Positions 44,079 through 52,917 of a stretch of DNA of 64,000 nt are shown here, in pieces. The position numbers were made by a program, and so were the translations under genes. Below the pieces are notes generated by a model. The model was not told the origin of the DNA. It made no database searches and saw only the letters and a list, made by a program, of their open reading frames with translations. Source of the DNA: Sulfitobacter sp. CW3 (GTDB taxonomy: Bacteria; Pseudomonadota; Alphaproteobacteria; Rhodobacterales; Rhodobacteraceae). The stretch lies in assembly GCF_019392245.1 (NCBI RefSeq), contig NZ_JAHXRL010000001.1, positions 496,001 through 560,000 on the forward strand, given 5' to 3'. Numbering within the stretch: the first letter of the stretch is position 1; each line of letters opens with the position of its first letter.

Positions 44079-45113
44079 ATGCACGTCGCATCTGATCTGG
44101 CGCAAGCCATTGGCAACACACCCCTTATCCGTCTGCGCAAGGCAAGCGAAGAAACCGGGTGTGATATCTATGGTAAGGCCGAATTCATGAACCCCGGCCA
44201 ATCGGTCAAGGACCGTGCGGCGTTGTTTATCATTCGCGATGCCATCGAAAAAGGCACGCTGAAACCCGGTGGCACGATTGTCGAGGGGACAGCGGGCAAT
44301 ACCGGCATCGGTCTGGCGCTGGTCGGGGCCTCTATGGGCTTTAAAACGGTGATCGTTATCCCCGAAACCCAAAGCCAGGAAAAGAAAGACATGTTGCGTC
44401 TGGCGGGCGCGGAACTGGTACAGGTGCCAGCAGCCCCGTACCGCAATCCCAACAACTTTGTGCGCTATTCCGAACGGCTTGCGGCTGAACTGGCCCGCTC
44501 GACCAACGAAGGGGTGATTTGGGCAAACCAGTTTGACAATGTGGCCAACCGTCAGGCGCATATCGAAACCACCGGCCCCGAGATTTGGGATCAGACCGGC
44601 GGCAAGGTTGACGGGTTCTGCTGTTCTGTCGGGTCGGGTGGTACGTTGGCGGGCATCGGCATGGCGTTGCAGCCAAAAGGCGTGAAAATCGCATTGGCTG
44701 ACCCTGATGGCGCGGCGTTGCACAGCTATTACACCACCGGCGAACTGGTGGCCGAAGGCGGGTCCATTGCCGAAGGCATCGGGCAGGTACGGATCACCAA
44801 AAACCTCGAAGGGTTCACGCCCGATTTTAGCTATAACATCCACGACAGCGAGGCGCTGCCGATCGTGTTTGACCTGTTGCAACACGAGGGGCTGTGCCTT
44901 GGTGCGTCGTCGGGTGTCAATGTCGCCGGTGCCATCCGTTTGGCGCGCGACATGGGACCGGGCCACACCATCGTGACTATCCTGTGTGATTTCGGGACAC
45001 GCTATCAGTCCAAGCTGTTCAACCCCGAATTCCTTCGTGAAAAAGGCTTGCCTGTTCCAGGGTGGCTGGACCGTGCGCCACAATCCATCCCCGGCGTTTT
45101 TGAGGACCAATGA
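44079..45113 (+). CDS. cysK: Cysteine synthase A
   Basis: PLP enzyme joining sulfide to O-acetylserine to make cysteine. The 344-residue protein has NPGQSVKDRAA with the PLP lysine at about 47, VEGTAGNTGIGLA for the PLP phosphate region, and SVGSGGTLAGIG for the glycine-rich loop. AGGAG precedes the start. In this locus it follows trgB, as in Rhodobacter, linking cysteine or thiol supply to tellurite resistance. Its stop overlaps mscS as ATGA. Confidence 0.93.
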   Translation: MHVASDLAQAIGNTPLIRLRKASEETGCDIYGKAEFMNPGQSVKDRAALFIIRDAIEKGTLKPGGTIVEGTAGNTGIGLALVGASMGFKTVIVIPETQSQEKKDMLRLAGAELVQVPAAPYRNPNNFVRYSERLAAELARSTNEGVIWANQFDNVANRQAHIETTGPEIWDQTGGKVDGFCCSVGSGGTLAGIGMALQPKGVKIALADPDGAALHSYYTTGELVAEGGSIAEGIGQVRITKNLEGFTPDFSYNIHDSEALPIVFDLLQHEGLCLGASSGVNVAGAIRLARDMGPGHTIVTILCDFGTRYQSKLFNPEFLREKGLPVPGWLDRAPQSIPGVFEDQ

Positions 45114-47443
45114 CCCAGTTGTCGCGCGCGCTTTTCACCGGACTTTGTCTGGCGCTGTGGCTTATGGTCGGGGCGGTGTTCGCCCAAGACGAACCTGTTC
45201 AAGCCATTGACCGGTGGGACAATGTTGCCACCCGCGCCGAGACGGTTGTGGACGACGCGACGACCAGTGACACGGTTCTTGAAACCTTGCGGGCGCGCAT
45301 TGTGGATTTTCGCGCGGTGTTCGATACGGAACGCAACGCCAACGCCACCCGTATTGCCACGCTGCGCGAACAGATTGCAGCACTTGGCGATCCGCCAGAA
45401 GGCGAGAACGCCGAACCCGAGGCACCAGCCTTGGCGCAGACCCGCGCCGATCTTAACCAGCAGCTCAACGCGCTGTTGGCACCTGTTCAAATCGCCGAGC
45501 GCGAGTATCTGCATGCCGATGGGCTGGTGCGGGAGATCGATCTGATCCTGCGGACCCGGCAGGCAGAAAAGCTGCTGACGACGACGCCCAGCCCGTTGAA
45601 CCCGGAAAATTGGGTCCCCGCGCTGCACGATCTGATGGATGCGTTTGACGGCATGCTGATCGAGCGCGGCACCGTAAACAGCGCGCAGAAACTTGCGGCA
45701 TTGCGTGAAAATCTGCCCTTTGTGTTCTTTGCGACGCTGGCTGGGCTTTTGCTGCTTTTGCGTGGCCGTCGCTGGGCGGTGATGATGGTGACAGGGCTGC
45801 GCAGGCATCAAGCGCGGGGCATCGGCATCTGGCGGTTTGTCGTGTCGTTGCTGCGGATCATTCTACCTTTATGCGGTCTGTTCCTGCTTGCCACTGCGGC
45901 ACGTCAAAGCGGGTATCTTGGCGTGCGCGGCACCGAAATCATCCGTCTCTTGCCGATCATGGGCCTGGTTGTTTTCGGCTTTAGGTGGGTGTCGGAACGG
46001 GTATTTTCGCGCGACGACGAAGAGGCGTTGCTGCTTCTGGATCAAGAGCATCGCCGCCAAGCGCGTTTCTATGTAAACGGTATTACCGTCGTGATGATCG
46101 TGTCGATCATTACCATCCAGATCCTAGAGTTCGAACTGCCAAGCGCTGCAACCAGCGCCGTTGTGGCGTTTCCCTTTGCGGTGTTGATTAGTTTTGCGCT
46201 GTTCCGGATTGGCCAAATTCTGCGCGGGTATCACGATGCCGAGGAAGAGGTCCAAGACCCTGATGAGGGACCGCGCAGCTCGACGCTTGCACGTGTGGTG
46301 CGCAGCTTTGGCATGGGGGCAATGGCAATTGGCATCGCGGCACCATTGCTGTTTGCCTTCGGGTATCAGGATCTGGCAGACGCGATTTTGCGGCCATATG
46401 TAACGACTTTGGTGATTTTAGGGCTGGTCATGGCGCTGCAACGTTTTGCGGCGGATGTGTACGGCGCGATCACAGGACAGGGCATTTCCGCCCGCGATGC
46501 CTTGATGCCGGTGTTTTTCGGCATGATCCTTTTGATGCTTGCCACGCCAGTTCTGGCGCTTGTCTGGGGCGCGCGGCTTACCGATCTGAGCGAACTATGG
46601 GCGACGTTCTCTAACGGGTTCTTGGTCGGCGAAACGCGTATTTCGCCAACGATCCTGCTGACCTTTACGATCATTTTCTCGCTCGGCTATGTGATCACGC
46701 GGCTGTTGCAAAGCACGTTGCGTATAAACGTATTGCCCAAGACGCAGATCGATATTGGCGGGCAGAATGCGCTGCTATCGGGCTTGGGCTATGTCGGTAT
46801 TTTTCTGGCAGCATTGGCGGCGATTACCGGGGCTGGCATTGATCTTAGCTCGCTTGCGATTGTTGCGGGGGCGCTGTCGGTCGGTATCGGTTTTGGCTTG
46901 CAGAATATCGTCAGCAATTTCGTCTCGGGGATCATTTTGTTGATTGAACGCCCGATTTCCGAAGGCGACTGGATCGAGGTTGGCGGTAAATCCGGCTATG
47001 TGCGCGATATTTCCGTGCGCTCGACCCGGATCGAAACCTTTGACCGGACAGATGTGATCGTGCCGAACGCCGATTTGGTCAGCGGCACGGTAACCAACTA
47101 TACCCGCGGAAATACCGTGGGCCGTGTGATCATTTCGATTGGGGTGGCGTACGGGACCGATACAAAACGGGTCGAGTCGATCTTGCGCGAAATTGCAGAG
47201 GATCAGCCGATGGTTTTGGCCAATCCAGCCCCGAATGTTCTGTTCCTGAATTTCGGCGCGGATGCGTTGGAGTTTGAAATCCGCGCTTTCCTGCGGGACA
47301 TAAACTGGATGATGAGCGTCAAAAGCGATATCAACCACGCCATCGCCAAACGCTTTGCCGAAGAAAATATCGAAGTGCCCTTTGCGCAGCGCGATGTCTG
47401 GCTTCGTAATCCCGAGGTGCTTAAAGGCGGGTCTGACACATGA
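45110..47443 (+). CDS. Mechanosensitive channel, MscS family with periplasmic N-terminal domain
   Basis: A 777-residue membrane protein. A signal peptide (MTQLSRALFTGLCLALW) leads to a periplasmic, partly coiled-coil domain of about 170 residues (DUF3772-like), then about ten membrane helices, then the MscS core GIGFGLQNIVSNFVSG with the pore helix and the beta domain PISEGDWIEVGG. Large members of this class act in osmotic relief and envelope tension. Translationally coupled both to cysK and to the editing enzyme gene by ATGA overlaps. Confidence 0.9.
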   Translation: MTQLSRALFTGLCLALWLMVGAVFAQDEPVQAIDRWDNVATRAETVVDDATTSDTVLETLRARIVDFRAVFDTERNANATRIATLREQIAALGDPPEGENAEPEAPALAQTRADLNQQLNALLAPVQIAEREYLHADGLVREIDLILRTRQAEKLLTTTPSPLNPENWVPALHDLMDAFDGMLIERGTVNSAQKLAALRENLPFVFFATLAGLLLLLRGRRWAVMMVTGLRRHQARGIGIWRFVVSLLRIILPLCGLFLLATAARQSGYLGVRGTEIIRLLPIMGLVVFGFRWVSERVFSRDDEEALLLLDQEHRRQARFYVNGITVVMIVSIITIQILEFELPSAATSAVVAFPFAVLISFALFRIGQILRGYHDAEEEVQDPDEGPRSSTLARVVRSFGMGAMAIGIAAPLLFAFGYQDLADAILRPYVTTLVILGLVMALQRFAADVYGAITGQGISARDALMPVFFGMILLMLATPVLALVWGARLTDLSELWATFSNGFLVGETRISPTILLTFTIIFSLGYVITRLLQSTLRINVLPKTQIDIGGQNALLSGLGYVGIFLAALAAITGAGIDLSSLAIVAGALSVGIGFGLQNIVSNFVSGIILLIERPISEGDWIEVGGKSGYVRDISVRSTRIETFDRTDVIVPNADLVSGTVTNYTRGNTVGRVIISIGVAYGTDTKRVESILREIAEDQPMVLANPAPNVLFLNFGADALEFEIRAFLRDINWMMSVKSDINHAIAKRFAEENIEVPFAQRDVWLRNPEVLKGGSDT

Positions 47444-48159
47444 CGCAACCGCTTTATCTGGACGACGCGTATCAACGCGAAGCGCCGGGCCGTGTGACTG
47501 CCATCACCGAAGAGGGGGGCGTCGTGCTGGACAAGTCGATCTTTTACCCCACCGGCGGCGGTCAGCCCGGCGACAGCGGTTGGCTGATATGGGACGGCAA
47601 GCGGCTGCCGATTGCCACCACGGTCAAGGGGCAGGGCGATGCGATTGCCCTTGTTCCGGCAGAGCCGTCGCACCTGCCTGATGTGGGCACCCATGTGATG
47701 CAGGTGTTGGATTGGGACCGGCGCCACAAACACATGCGGGTGCATACCATGTTGCATCTATTGTCGGTTGCGGTGCCATTCGGGGTAACGGGCGGGCAAA
47801 TCTCGGCGCGTCATGGCCGGTTGGATTTTGATATGCCAGATGCGCCGGACGATCGCGACGCCATCGAGGCGATACTAAACGATTTTGTTGAGGCCGATTT
47901 GCGCGTCACAACCCATTGGATCACCCAAGAAGAACTGGCAGCTGCCCCTGAGCTGGTCAAGACGATGGCGGTCAAGCCGCCCAAAGGCGCGGACAAGGTG
48001 CGCCTGGTCGAGATCGGGGATGGCGCAAGCTGGATCGACCTGCAGCCCTGCGGTGGCACCCATGTGGCGCGCAGCGGCGAGGTGGGCGCGCTGGTGCTGG
48101 GGAAGATCGAAAAGAAAGGCCGCCAAAATCGTCGTATTTACGTACATTTGGATGGTTAA
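47440..48159 (+). CDS. Alanyl-tRNA editing domain protein, AlaX-like
   Basis: Removes serine wrongly joined to tRNA-Ala. The 239-residue protein is the free-standing editing domain: FYPTGGGQPGDSGWL, then HTMLHLLSVAV with the first zinc H-x3-H, and LQPCGGTHVARSGEVG with the C-x3-H. It is last in the operon trgA-trgB-cysK-mscS-alaX and is coupled to mscS. A tRNA-Ser gene lies 71 bases beyond; that may be chance. Confidence 0.9.
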   Translation: MTQPLYLDDAYQREAPGRVTAITEEGGVVLDKSIFYPTGGGQPGDSGWLIWDGKRLPIATTVKGQGDAIALVPAEPSHLPDVGTHVMQVLDWDRRHKHMRVHTMLHLLSVAVPFGVTGGQISARHGRLDFDMPDAPDDRDAIEAILNDFVEADLRVTTHWITQEELAAAPELVKTMAVKPPKGADKVRLVEIGDGASWIDLQPCGGTHVARSGEVGALVLGKIEKKGRQNRRIYVHLDG

Positions 48160-48230
48160 CACTGTTGTTGAAATTGACGTGATTTACCCCTTGCGCCCAG
48201 ACCGTACCTCACGCTAAACACCGCCCTAAT

Positions 48231-48320
48231 GGATCGGTGGCCGAGTGGTCGAAGGCGCACGCCTGGAAAGTGTGTAGGCGGGAGACCGTCTCCAGGGTTC
48301 GAATCCCTGTCGATCCGCCA
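48231..48320 (+). tRNA. tRNA-Ser (GGA)
   Basis: A 90-base class II tRNA: acceptor GGATCGG pairs with TCGATCC, anticodon loop CTGGAAA gives GGA (Ser, UCY codons), a long variable arm (GGCGGGAGACCGTCT), T-arm with GGTTCGAATCC, and encoded CCA. Confidence 0.95.
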
Positions 48321-48441
48321 TTACCCTTTTTGTTGGCCATGAAGCGGTTTTCCGGCTTTGGCCTGACCGCGTCGGGTGCAAGATTGAACCCGTTTATTTG
48401 CAAAGGGTACGTCCCGTCTTAACCAGCGAAGTTAAATTTCG

Positions 48442-48885
48442 ATGATCGGGTATTTTGGCCTGTTTTCAGCAGCGTTCATCGCCGCAACCTTTCTGCCGAT
48501 GCAGTCCGAGGCGTTGCTGGTCGCGTTGATGCTGGGAAATCAGCACACGCTGGTGATTTTGCTTTTGGTTGCCACGGCGGGCAATGTTTTGGGGTCGGTG
48601 GTGAACTGGGTCCTGGGGCGGGTTGCCTTGCAGCTAAAACATAAACGCTGGTTTCCTGCCAACGACGCGCAACTGGCCCGTGCAGAAATCTGGTATCACC
48701 GCTATGGGCGCTGGTCGCTGCTGGTAAGCTGGTTTCCGGTTGTGGGGGATGCGCTGACGATCATGGCCGGGGTGTTGCGCGAACCGCTTTGGTCATTCGT
48801 TGCGATTGTCACGGTTGGCAAGGCGGCGCGCTATATTGCTTTGGCAATGATAACGCTTGCATGGTTTCCGCCCAGCGGGGGTTAG
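48442..48885 (+). CDS. YqaA-family (VTT/DedA-like) membrane protein
   Basis: A 147-residue inner-membrane protein with four helices. FLPMQSEALLVALML and GNVLGSVVNWVLGRVAL are typical of the YqaA group of the VTT/SNARE-associated family, and RYGRWSLLVSWFPVVGDALTIMAGVLR is its C-terminal signature. Members of the wider family act in lipid or membrane homeostasis. It is monocistronic, ended by the hairpin at 48939. Confidence 0.85.
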   Translation: MIGYFGLFSAAFIAATFLPMQSEALLVALMLGNQHTLVILLLVATAGNVLGSVVNWVLGRVALQLKHKRWFPANDAQLARAEIWYHRYGRWSLLVSWFPVVGDALTIMAGVLREPLWSFVAIVTVGKAARYIALAMITLAWFPPSGG

Positions 48886-48938
48886 TTTCGCGCGGCTGAC
48901 AAATGTTTGGCCGTTTGATCTGTGTGGCTGAAAAGGAA

Positions 48939-48958
48939 AAAGCGCCTGTTGGCGCTTT
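48939..48958. terminator. Bidirectional terminator
   Basis: AAAGCGCC pairs with GGCGCTTT around TGTT, between the convergent YqaA-type and DUF882 genes. Confidence 0.8.
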
Positions 48959-48986
48959 GTTCATATCGGGATGATCGAGAGGGGGC

Positions 48987-49556
48987 TTAGCCGCCCCAGC
49001 TGCGGACCACGCCACAATCCATGTGCACGAAATTTGAACCCGAATATTTGCCAACGCCGCCGCCATGACATGCGATAGCAGCCTTGGCCATCTGGTTGAC
49101 GGAACGTGATGCCAAACGCAAATCTGCCGCCTGACCCCGCATATGAAGCGAGTTTTTCGCAACGCCACGCGACCGCGACCGCAACATCGCGTTTGTTTGC
49201 GGGCTGCGGTAGCCGGACAACAGCATGTAGGGTTCGCTTACGTCCAAAAGGTTATGCGAGGCGGCCATGATATCGATGGTGCGCAGATCCATGGATTTTA
49301 CACCATTGGTCCGCCAGTCGCGCATAAAATGGTTCACTTCCTTTACGGCGTCTTTGATATAGTCGCCTTCGATCCAATAGATCATGTCGAGCCGTTCACC
49401 GGTGCGGCCAGAATACATCTTGATGCGGCGAATATCGCCAGCACCGCGCAGAAAACCTGCTGCATTTGCGAATGTGGGGGCTGCTGTTACTGCTGTCGCT
49501 GCAAATGCGCCCAATAAGGCGCGGCGGGATAAACCCGAAGAATTATTACCAGTCAT
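48987..49556 (-). CDS. Tat-exported DUF882/YcbK-type peptidoglycan peptidase
   Basis: A 189-residue periplasmic protein. SRRALLGAFAATAVTAAP at the N-terminus is a twin-arginine signal. SGYRSPQTNAML, LHMRGQAADLRL and FVHMDCGVVRSW hold the zinc ligands His, Asp and His of the peptidase M15A fold. E. coli MepK (YcbK) of this family cleaves meso-DAP crosslinks made by L,D-transpeptidases. It is divergent from such a transpeptidase here, the same pair as E. coli ycbB-ycbK. Confidence 0.9.
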   Translation of the reverse strand: MTGNNSSGLSRRALLGAFAATAVTAAPTFANAAGFLRGAGDIRRIKMYSGRTGERLDMIYWIEGDYIKDAVKEVNHFMRDWRTNGVKSMDLRTIDIMAASHNLLDVSEPYMLLSGYRSPQTNAMLRSRSRGVAKNSLHMRGQAADLRLASRSVNQMAKAAIACHGGGVGKYSGSNFVHMDCGVVRSWGG

Positions 49557-49870
49557 GCGTCTAACGTCCCGTACTAAACCCGATCTTTCATGATGTTACA
49601 TGCAAGATCTCAACTATCCCCAGATGCAACTTCTATATGTCATAGAGCGATTCTTTTACCAAGCGCTGAATTGGAAAGGTTCCATGTATCAACAAATTTA
49701 GGCGAATAGTTGCGCAAACACTTGGCGTGTGTTCATTTTTGCAACAGCGGCGATGCTGAAACACATCAGCGCTGAACAATATGCGGCCCTCACACGTAAT
49801 GTTATTGGACAAAATCAGATGGTTGCAGGCGTTATGAGGCCAGTCGTGTTTTAGGTCTTTGGGGGACTTG
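49557..49870. other. Intergenic region between two divergent cell-wall genes
   Basis: About 310 bases, AT-rich, with no supported gene. It must hold the promoters and leaders of both the DUF882 peptidase and the L,D-transpeptidase genes. I see no strong operator palindrome. Confidence 0.5.
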
Positions 49871-51499
49871 ATGATTAAATTTCTAGGTAGCACGTCAGGT
49901 GCCACGGGCAGATTGACCGCATTTTTCACTGCTGCCGCCGTCGGCATTGCAGTTTTGGCGGGGCCCACGCCTGTCGTCGCGCAATCGATTGCCTTTAAAC
50001 AGGCCGTTGCCGAAGCCGCATCGAATGACGCGGATATTGCCGCCTATTACCGCACACACGACTATGCGCCGGTCTGGACCGACGGGTCTGACACCCAACG
50101 CGACCGCCGCGCAGCGCTGATGGTTGCGATATCGACCGCGGATACACATGGTCTGCCAACGGCGCGCTATGACCCCGTCGGCCTGATGGAAACGTTGAAA
50201 AACGCCAGAACCCCCCGTGACCGTGGCCTTGTCGACGTCGAAATGACCAAAGTGTTTTTGCAATATGCCCGTGATCTGCAAACCGGCGTTGTGGTTCCCT
50301 CCCGTATCGACAGCGCCATCGTCCGCGAGGTGCCGTATCGCGACCGCCAAGGGTATATGACCGATTTTACCAAATCCGATCCGATGCTGTTTTTGCGTAA
50401 CCTGCGGCCGCGGACCTTGGAATATAACGCGCTGATGCGTGAAAAGCTCGAGATGGAAAAGCTGCTGTCGAAGGGAGGTTGGGGCGCTGTTGTGCCTGTG
50501 ACATCGCTGAAACCCGGCGCGCAGGGAAATGCGGTTGTCGCATTGCGCAATCGGATGATCGCGATGGGATACCTCAAGCGGTCCAATTCGATGACCTATG
50601 ACGCGCTGATGGAGCACGCGGTTCGCGAGTTTCAACAAGATCACGGTTTGAATACCGACGGTGTGGCTGGCAACGGCACCATGTCCGAGATCAACAAAAG
50701 CGTTGAGACACGGCTGAAATCCGTGATTGTCGCGATGGAGCGTGAACGCTGGTTGAACAAGGAACGCGGCGCGCGCCATGTGCTGGTTAACATCCCAGCA
50801 TTCACTGCCGCCATTGTGGATGATGGCCGCGTAACCTTTGAAACCCGCGCGGTTGTGGGGGCCAAGGAGCCGGGGCGCTATACGCCCGAGTTTTCCGACA
50901 CCATGGAATATATCGTGGTTAACCCCACTTGGACGGTGCCCCGGTCCATCGTGACCAAGGAATACCTGCCCTCGATGAAGAGCAACGCAAGTGCGGCGGG
51001 CCATATCGATCTGATTGACGGGCGTGGGCGGGTGATCAGCCGGGATTCTGTTGATTTCAGCCAATATAACGCGCGCAATTTCCCCTTTGGGATGCGTCAA
51101 AAACCGGGAACGCGGAATGCGCTAGGGCTGGTAAAGTTCATTTTCCCGAACAAACACAACATCTACCTGCATGATACGCCGTCCAAGGGCCTGTTCGCGC
51201 GCGATGTGCGGGCGTTCAGCCACGGCTGTGTGCGTTTGCAAGACCCGTTTGATTTCGCATATGCGCTTTTGGCGCGGCAGGAGGCTGATCCGGTGCAGTT
51301 TTTCAAGGCTCAGTTGGCCACGCATCGCGAAACCTTTGTGCATCTGGATGTCGAATTGCCGGTTCATTTGATCTACCGAACCGCCTTTACCACACCGCGT
51401 GGCCACACCCAGTACCGCGCTGACATCTATGGTCGTGACGCCAAGATCTGGGATGCGCTAAGCAAGGCAGGGGTAGCAATGGGCGCTGTTCAGGGTTAA
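49871..51499 (+). CDS. L,D-transpeptidase, YcbB/LdtD type
   Basis: Periplasmic enzyme that makes 3-3 crosslinks in peptidoglycan. The 542-residue protein opens with a signal peptide (to about residue 38, AVLAGPTPVVAQ). A scaffold domain follows (about 45-210), then a peptidoglycan-binding domain near 215-275 (AQGNAVVALRNRMIAMGYL), then the YkuD catalytic domain with HDTPSKGLFARD and SHGCVRLQDP, whose Cys is the nucleophile. Start at 49871 after GGGGGA; a TTG start at 49859 is less likely. lpxD follows 26 bases later. Confidence 0.9.
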   Translation: MIKFLGSTSGATGRLTAFFTAAAVGIAVLAGPTPVVAQSIAFKQAVAEAASNDADIAAYYRTHDYAPVWTDGSDTQRDRRAALMVAISTADTHGLPTARYDPVGLMETLKNARTPRDRGLVDVEMTKVFLQYARDLQTGVVVPSRIDSAIVREVPYRDRQGYMTDFTKSDPMLFLRNLRPRTLEYNALMREKLEMEKLLSKGGWGAVVPVTSLKPGAQGNAVVALRNRMIAMGYLKRSNSMTYDALMEHAVREFQQDHGLNTDGVAGNGTMSEINKSVETRLKSVIVAMERERWLNKERGARHVLVNIPAFTAAIVDDGRVTFETRAVVGAKEPGRYTPEFSDTMEYIVVNPTWTVPRSIVTKEYLPSMKSNASAAGHIDLIDGRGRVISRDSVDFSQYNARNFPFGMRQKPGTRNALGLVKFIFPNKHNIYLHDTPSKGLFARDVRAFSHGCVRLQDPFDFAYALLARQEADPVQFFKAQLATHRETFVHLDVELPVHLIYRTAFTTPRGHTQYRADIYGRDAKIWDALSKAGVAMGAVQG

Positions 51500-51525
51500 T
51501 TCATCCCCGACAAGGGGATTAAACC

Positions 51526-52617
51526 ATGCGCCACACTATTCAAGAAATTGCCGCATCACTGGGGGCGACAGCCGTTGGTGACACGTCTTTGACCGTCGAA
51601 AAACTGGCCGAACCTGCGCAGGCAGGTCCGGGTGATCTGGCCCTCGCAATGAGCCCCAAATACGCCGCCAGTCTGGCCGAAGGGGCTGCTGTCGCGGCGA
51701 TGCTGTGGCCTGATGCTGATTGGCAGGCGCTTGGGCTAAAGGCTGCGATCCTGCCGGACCGTCCGCGCTATGCCATGTCGGGGCTCACGAAAATGATGGA
51801 TCAGGGCCAAGGGTTCGAGCCCGGCATTCACCCGTCTGCGATTATTGACCCCACGGCCAAGCTGGGCGCGGATGTGTCTGTCGGGCCGTTCACCATTATC
51901 GCAGCAGGTGCGCAAATCGGTGCGGGCAGCGTGGTTGGTCCGCAGTGTCATATCGGCAAGGACGCGGTTCTGGGCTCCAACGCCTATCTGCGCGATCACG
52001 TGAGCATCGGCGCAAGGGTCACCATCGGCGATGATTTCATCGCGCAACCGGGTGTTCGCATCGGCGGGGACGGGTTTTCATTCGTGACGGCTGAACCCAG
52101 CACGGTTGAACAAACCCGCAAAACCCTGGGCGACCGCGGCGACACAAAAGCGCAACAATGGACGCGTATCCACACCCTAGGCAGTGTGACCATCGGGAAT
52201 GATGTTGAATGTGGAATGAATTGTACCATCGACAGCGGGACCATCCGCAACACGGTGATCGGCGATGGTACCAAGTTGGATAATTTGGTTCATCTTGGCC
52301 ATAATGTTGTGGTGGGTGAAAATTGCTTGCTGTGCGGGCAGGTTGGCGTCGCGGGTTCGGTCACTATCGGTAATAACGTGGTGCTTGGCGGGCAATGCGG
52401 CGTCAGCGACAACATCTTTATCGGTGATGGTGTGATTGCAGGGGGCGGCACGAAACTGATGTCGAACGCGCCTGCGGGCCGATCGATGCTGGGCTATCCC
52501 GCAACCGAGATGGGTAAGCAGATCGAAAGCTATAAGGCGCTGCGGCGTTTGCCCCGTTTGTTGCGTGAATTCACCGCGTTAAAGAAAGAGTTGTCCAAAC
52601 CTGCGTCCGACGCTTAG
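51526..52617 (+). CDS. lpxD: UDP-3-O-acylglucosamine N-acyltransferase
   Basis: Third step of lipid A synthesis, adding a 3-hydroxyacyl chain from acyl carrier protein. The 363-residue protein has the N-terminal uridine-binding part, then about ten left-handed beta-helix turns of hexapeptide repeats (VSVGPFTIIAAGAQIGAGSV). HLGHNVVVGENCLLCGQVG holds the catalytic His. An isolated lpxD, away from lpxA-lpxB-fabZ, followed by a private acyl carrier protein and a condensing enzyme, is unusual. Confidence 0.93.
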   Translation: MRHTIQEIAASLGATAVGDTSLTVEKLAEPAQAGPGDLALAMSPKYAASLAEGAAVAAMLWPDADWQALGLKAAILPDRPRYAMSGLTKMMDQGQGFEPGIHPSAIIDPTAKLGADVSVGPFTIIAAGAQIGAGSVVGPQCHIGKDAVLGSNAYLRDHVSIGARVTIGDDFIAQPGVRIGGDGFSFVTAEPSTVEQTRKTLGDRGDTKAQQWTRIHTLGSVTIGNDVECGMNCTIDSGTIRNTVIGDGTKLDNLVHLGHNVVVGENCLLCGQVGVAGSVTIGNNVVLGGQCGVSDNIFIGDGVIAGGGTKLMSNAPAGRSMLGYPATEMGKQIESYKALRRLPRLLREFTALKKELSKPASDA

Positions 52618-52655
52618 CGCGGGGCAAAAACGGACGGAGTGTAAGGAGAGTTTCG

Positions 52656-52913
52656 TTGAGTATCCAAGACCAAGTCATTCGTATTCTTGCAGAACAGGCC
52701 GTGCTCGAGCCGTCAGATGTCACGATGGACAGCACGCTCGAGGATCTGGGCATTGATAGCATGGGCGTGGTTGAAAGCATCTTTGCGATCGAAGAAGTCT
52801 TTGATATTTCGGTGCCGTTCAACGCGAACCAACCCGCGGACTCGGACTTTGATATCTCGAGCGTTGCAAGCATCGTCGCGGGCATCAAGCGGCTGAAAGC
52901 CGAGCAGGGATAA
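52656..52913 (+). CDS. Acyl carrier protein, dedicated
   Basis: An 85-residue acyl carrier protein. LEDLGIDSMGVVESIFAIEE carries the Asp-Ser-Met site whose Ser is phosphopantetheinylated. The start is TTG, after AAGGAGAG at good spacing. It is more divergent than the housekeeping AcpP (which reads DSLDTVE) and is flanked by lpxD and a condensing enzyme, so it probably serves one special lipid chain. I cannot say whether it is an AcpXL-type carrier of very long chains. Confidence 0.88.
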   Translation: MSIQDQVIRILAEQAVLEPSDVTMDSTLEDLGIDSMGVVESIFAIEEVFDISVPFNANQPADSDFDISSVASIVAGIKRLKAEQG

Positions 52914-52917
52914 GGCA

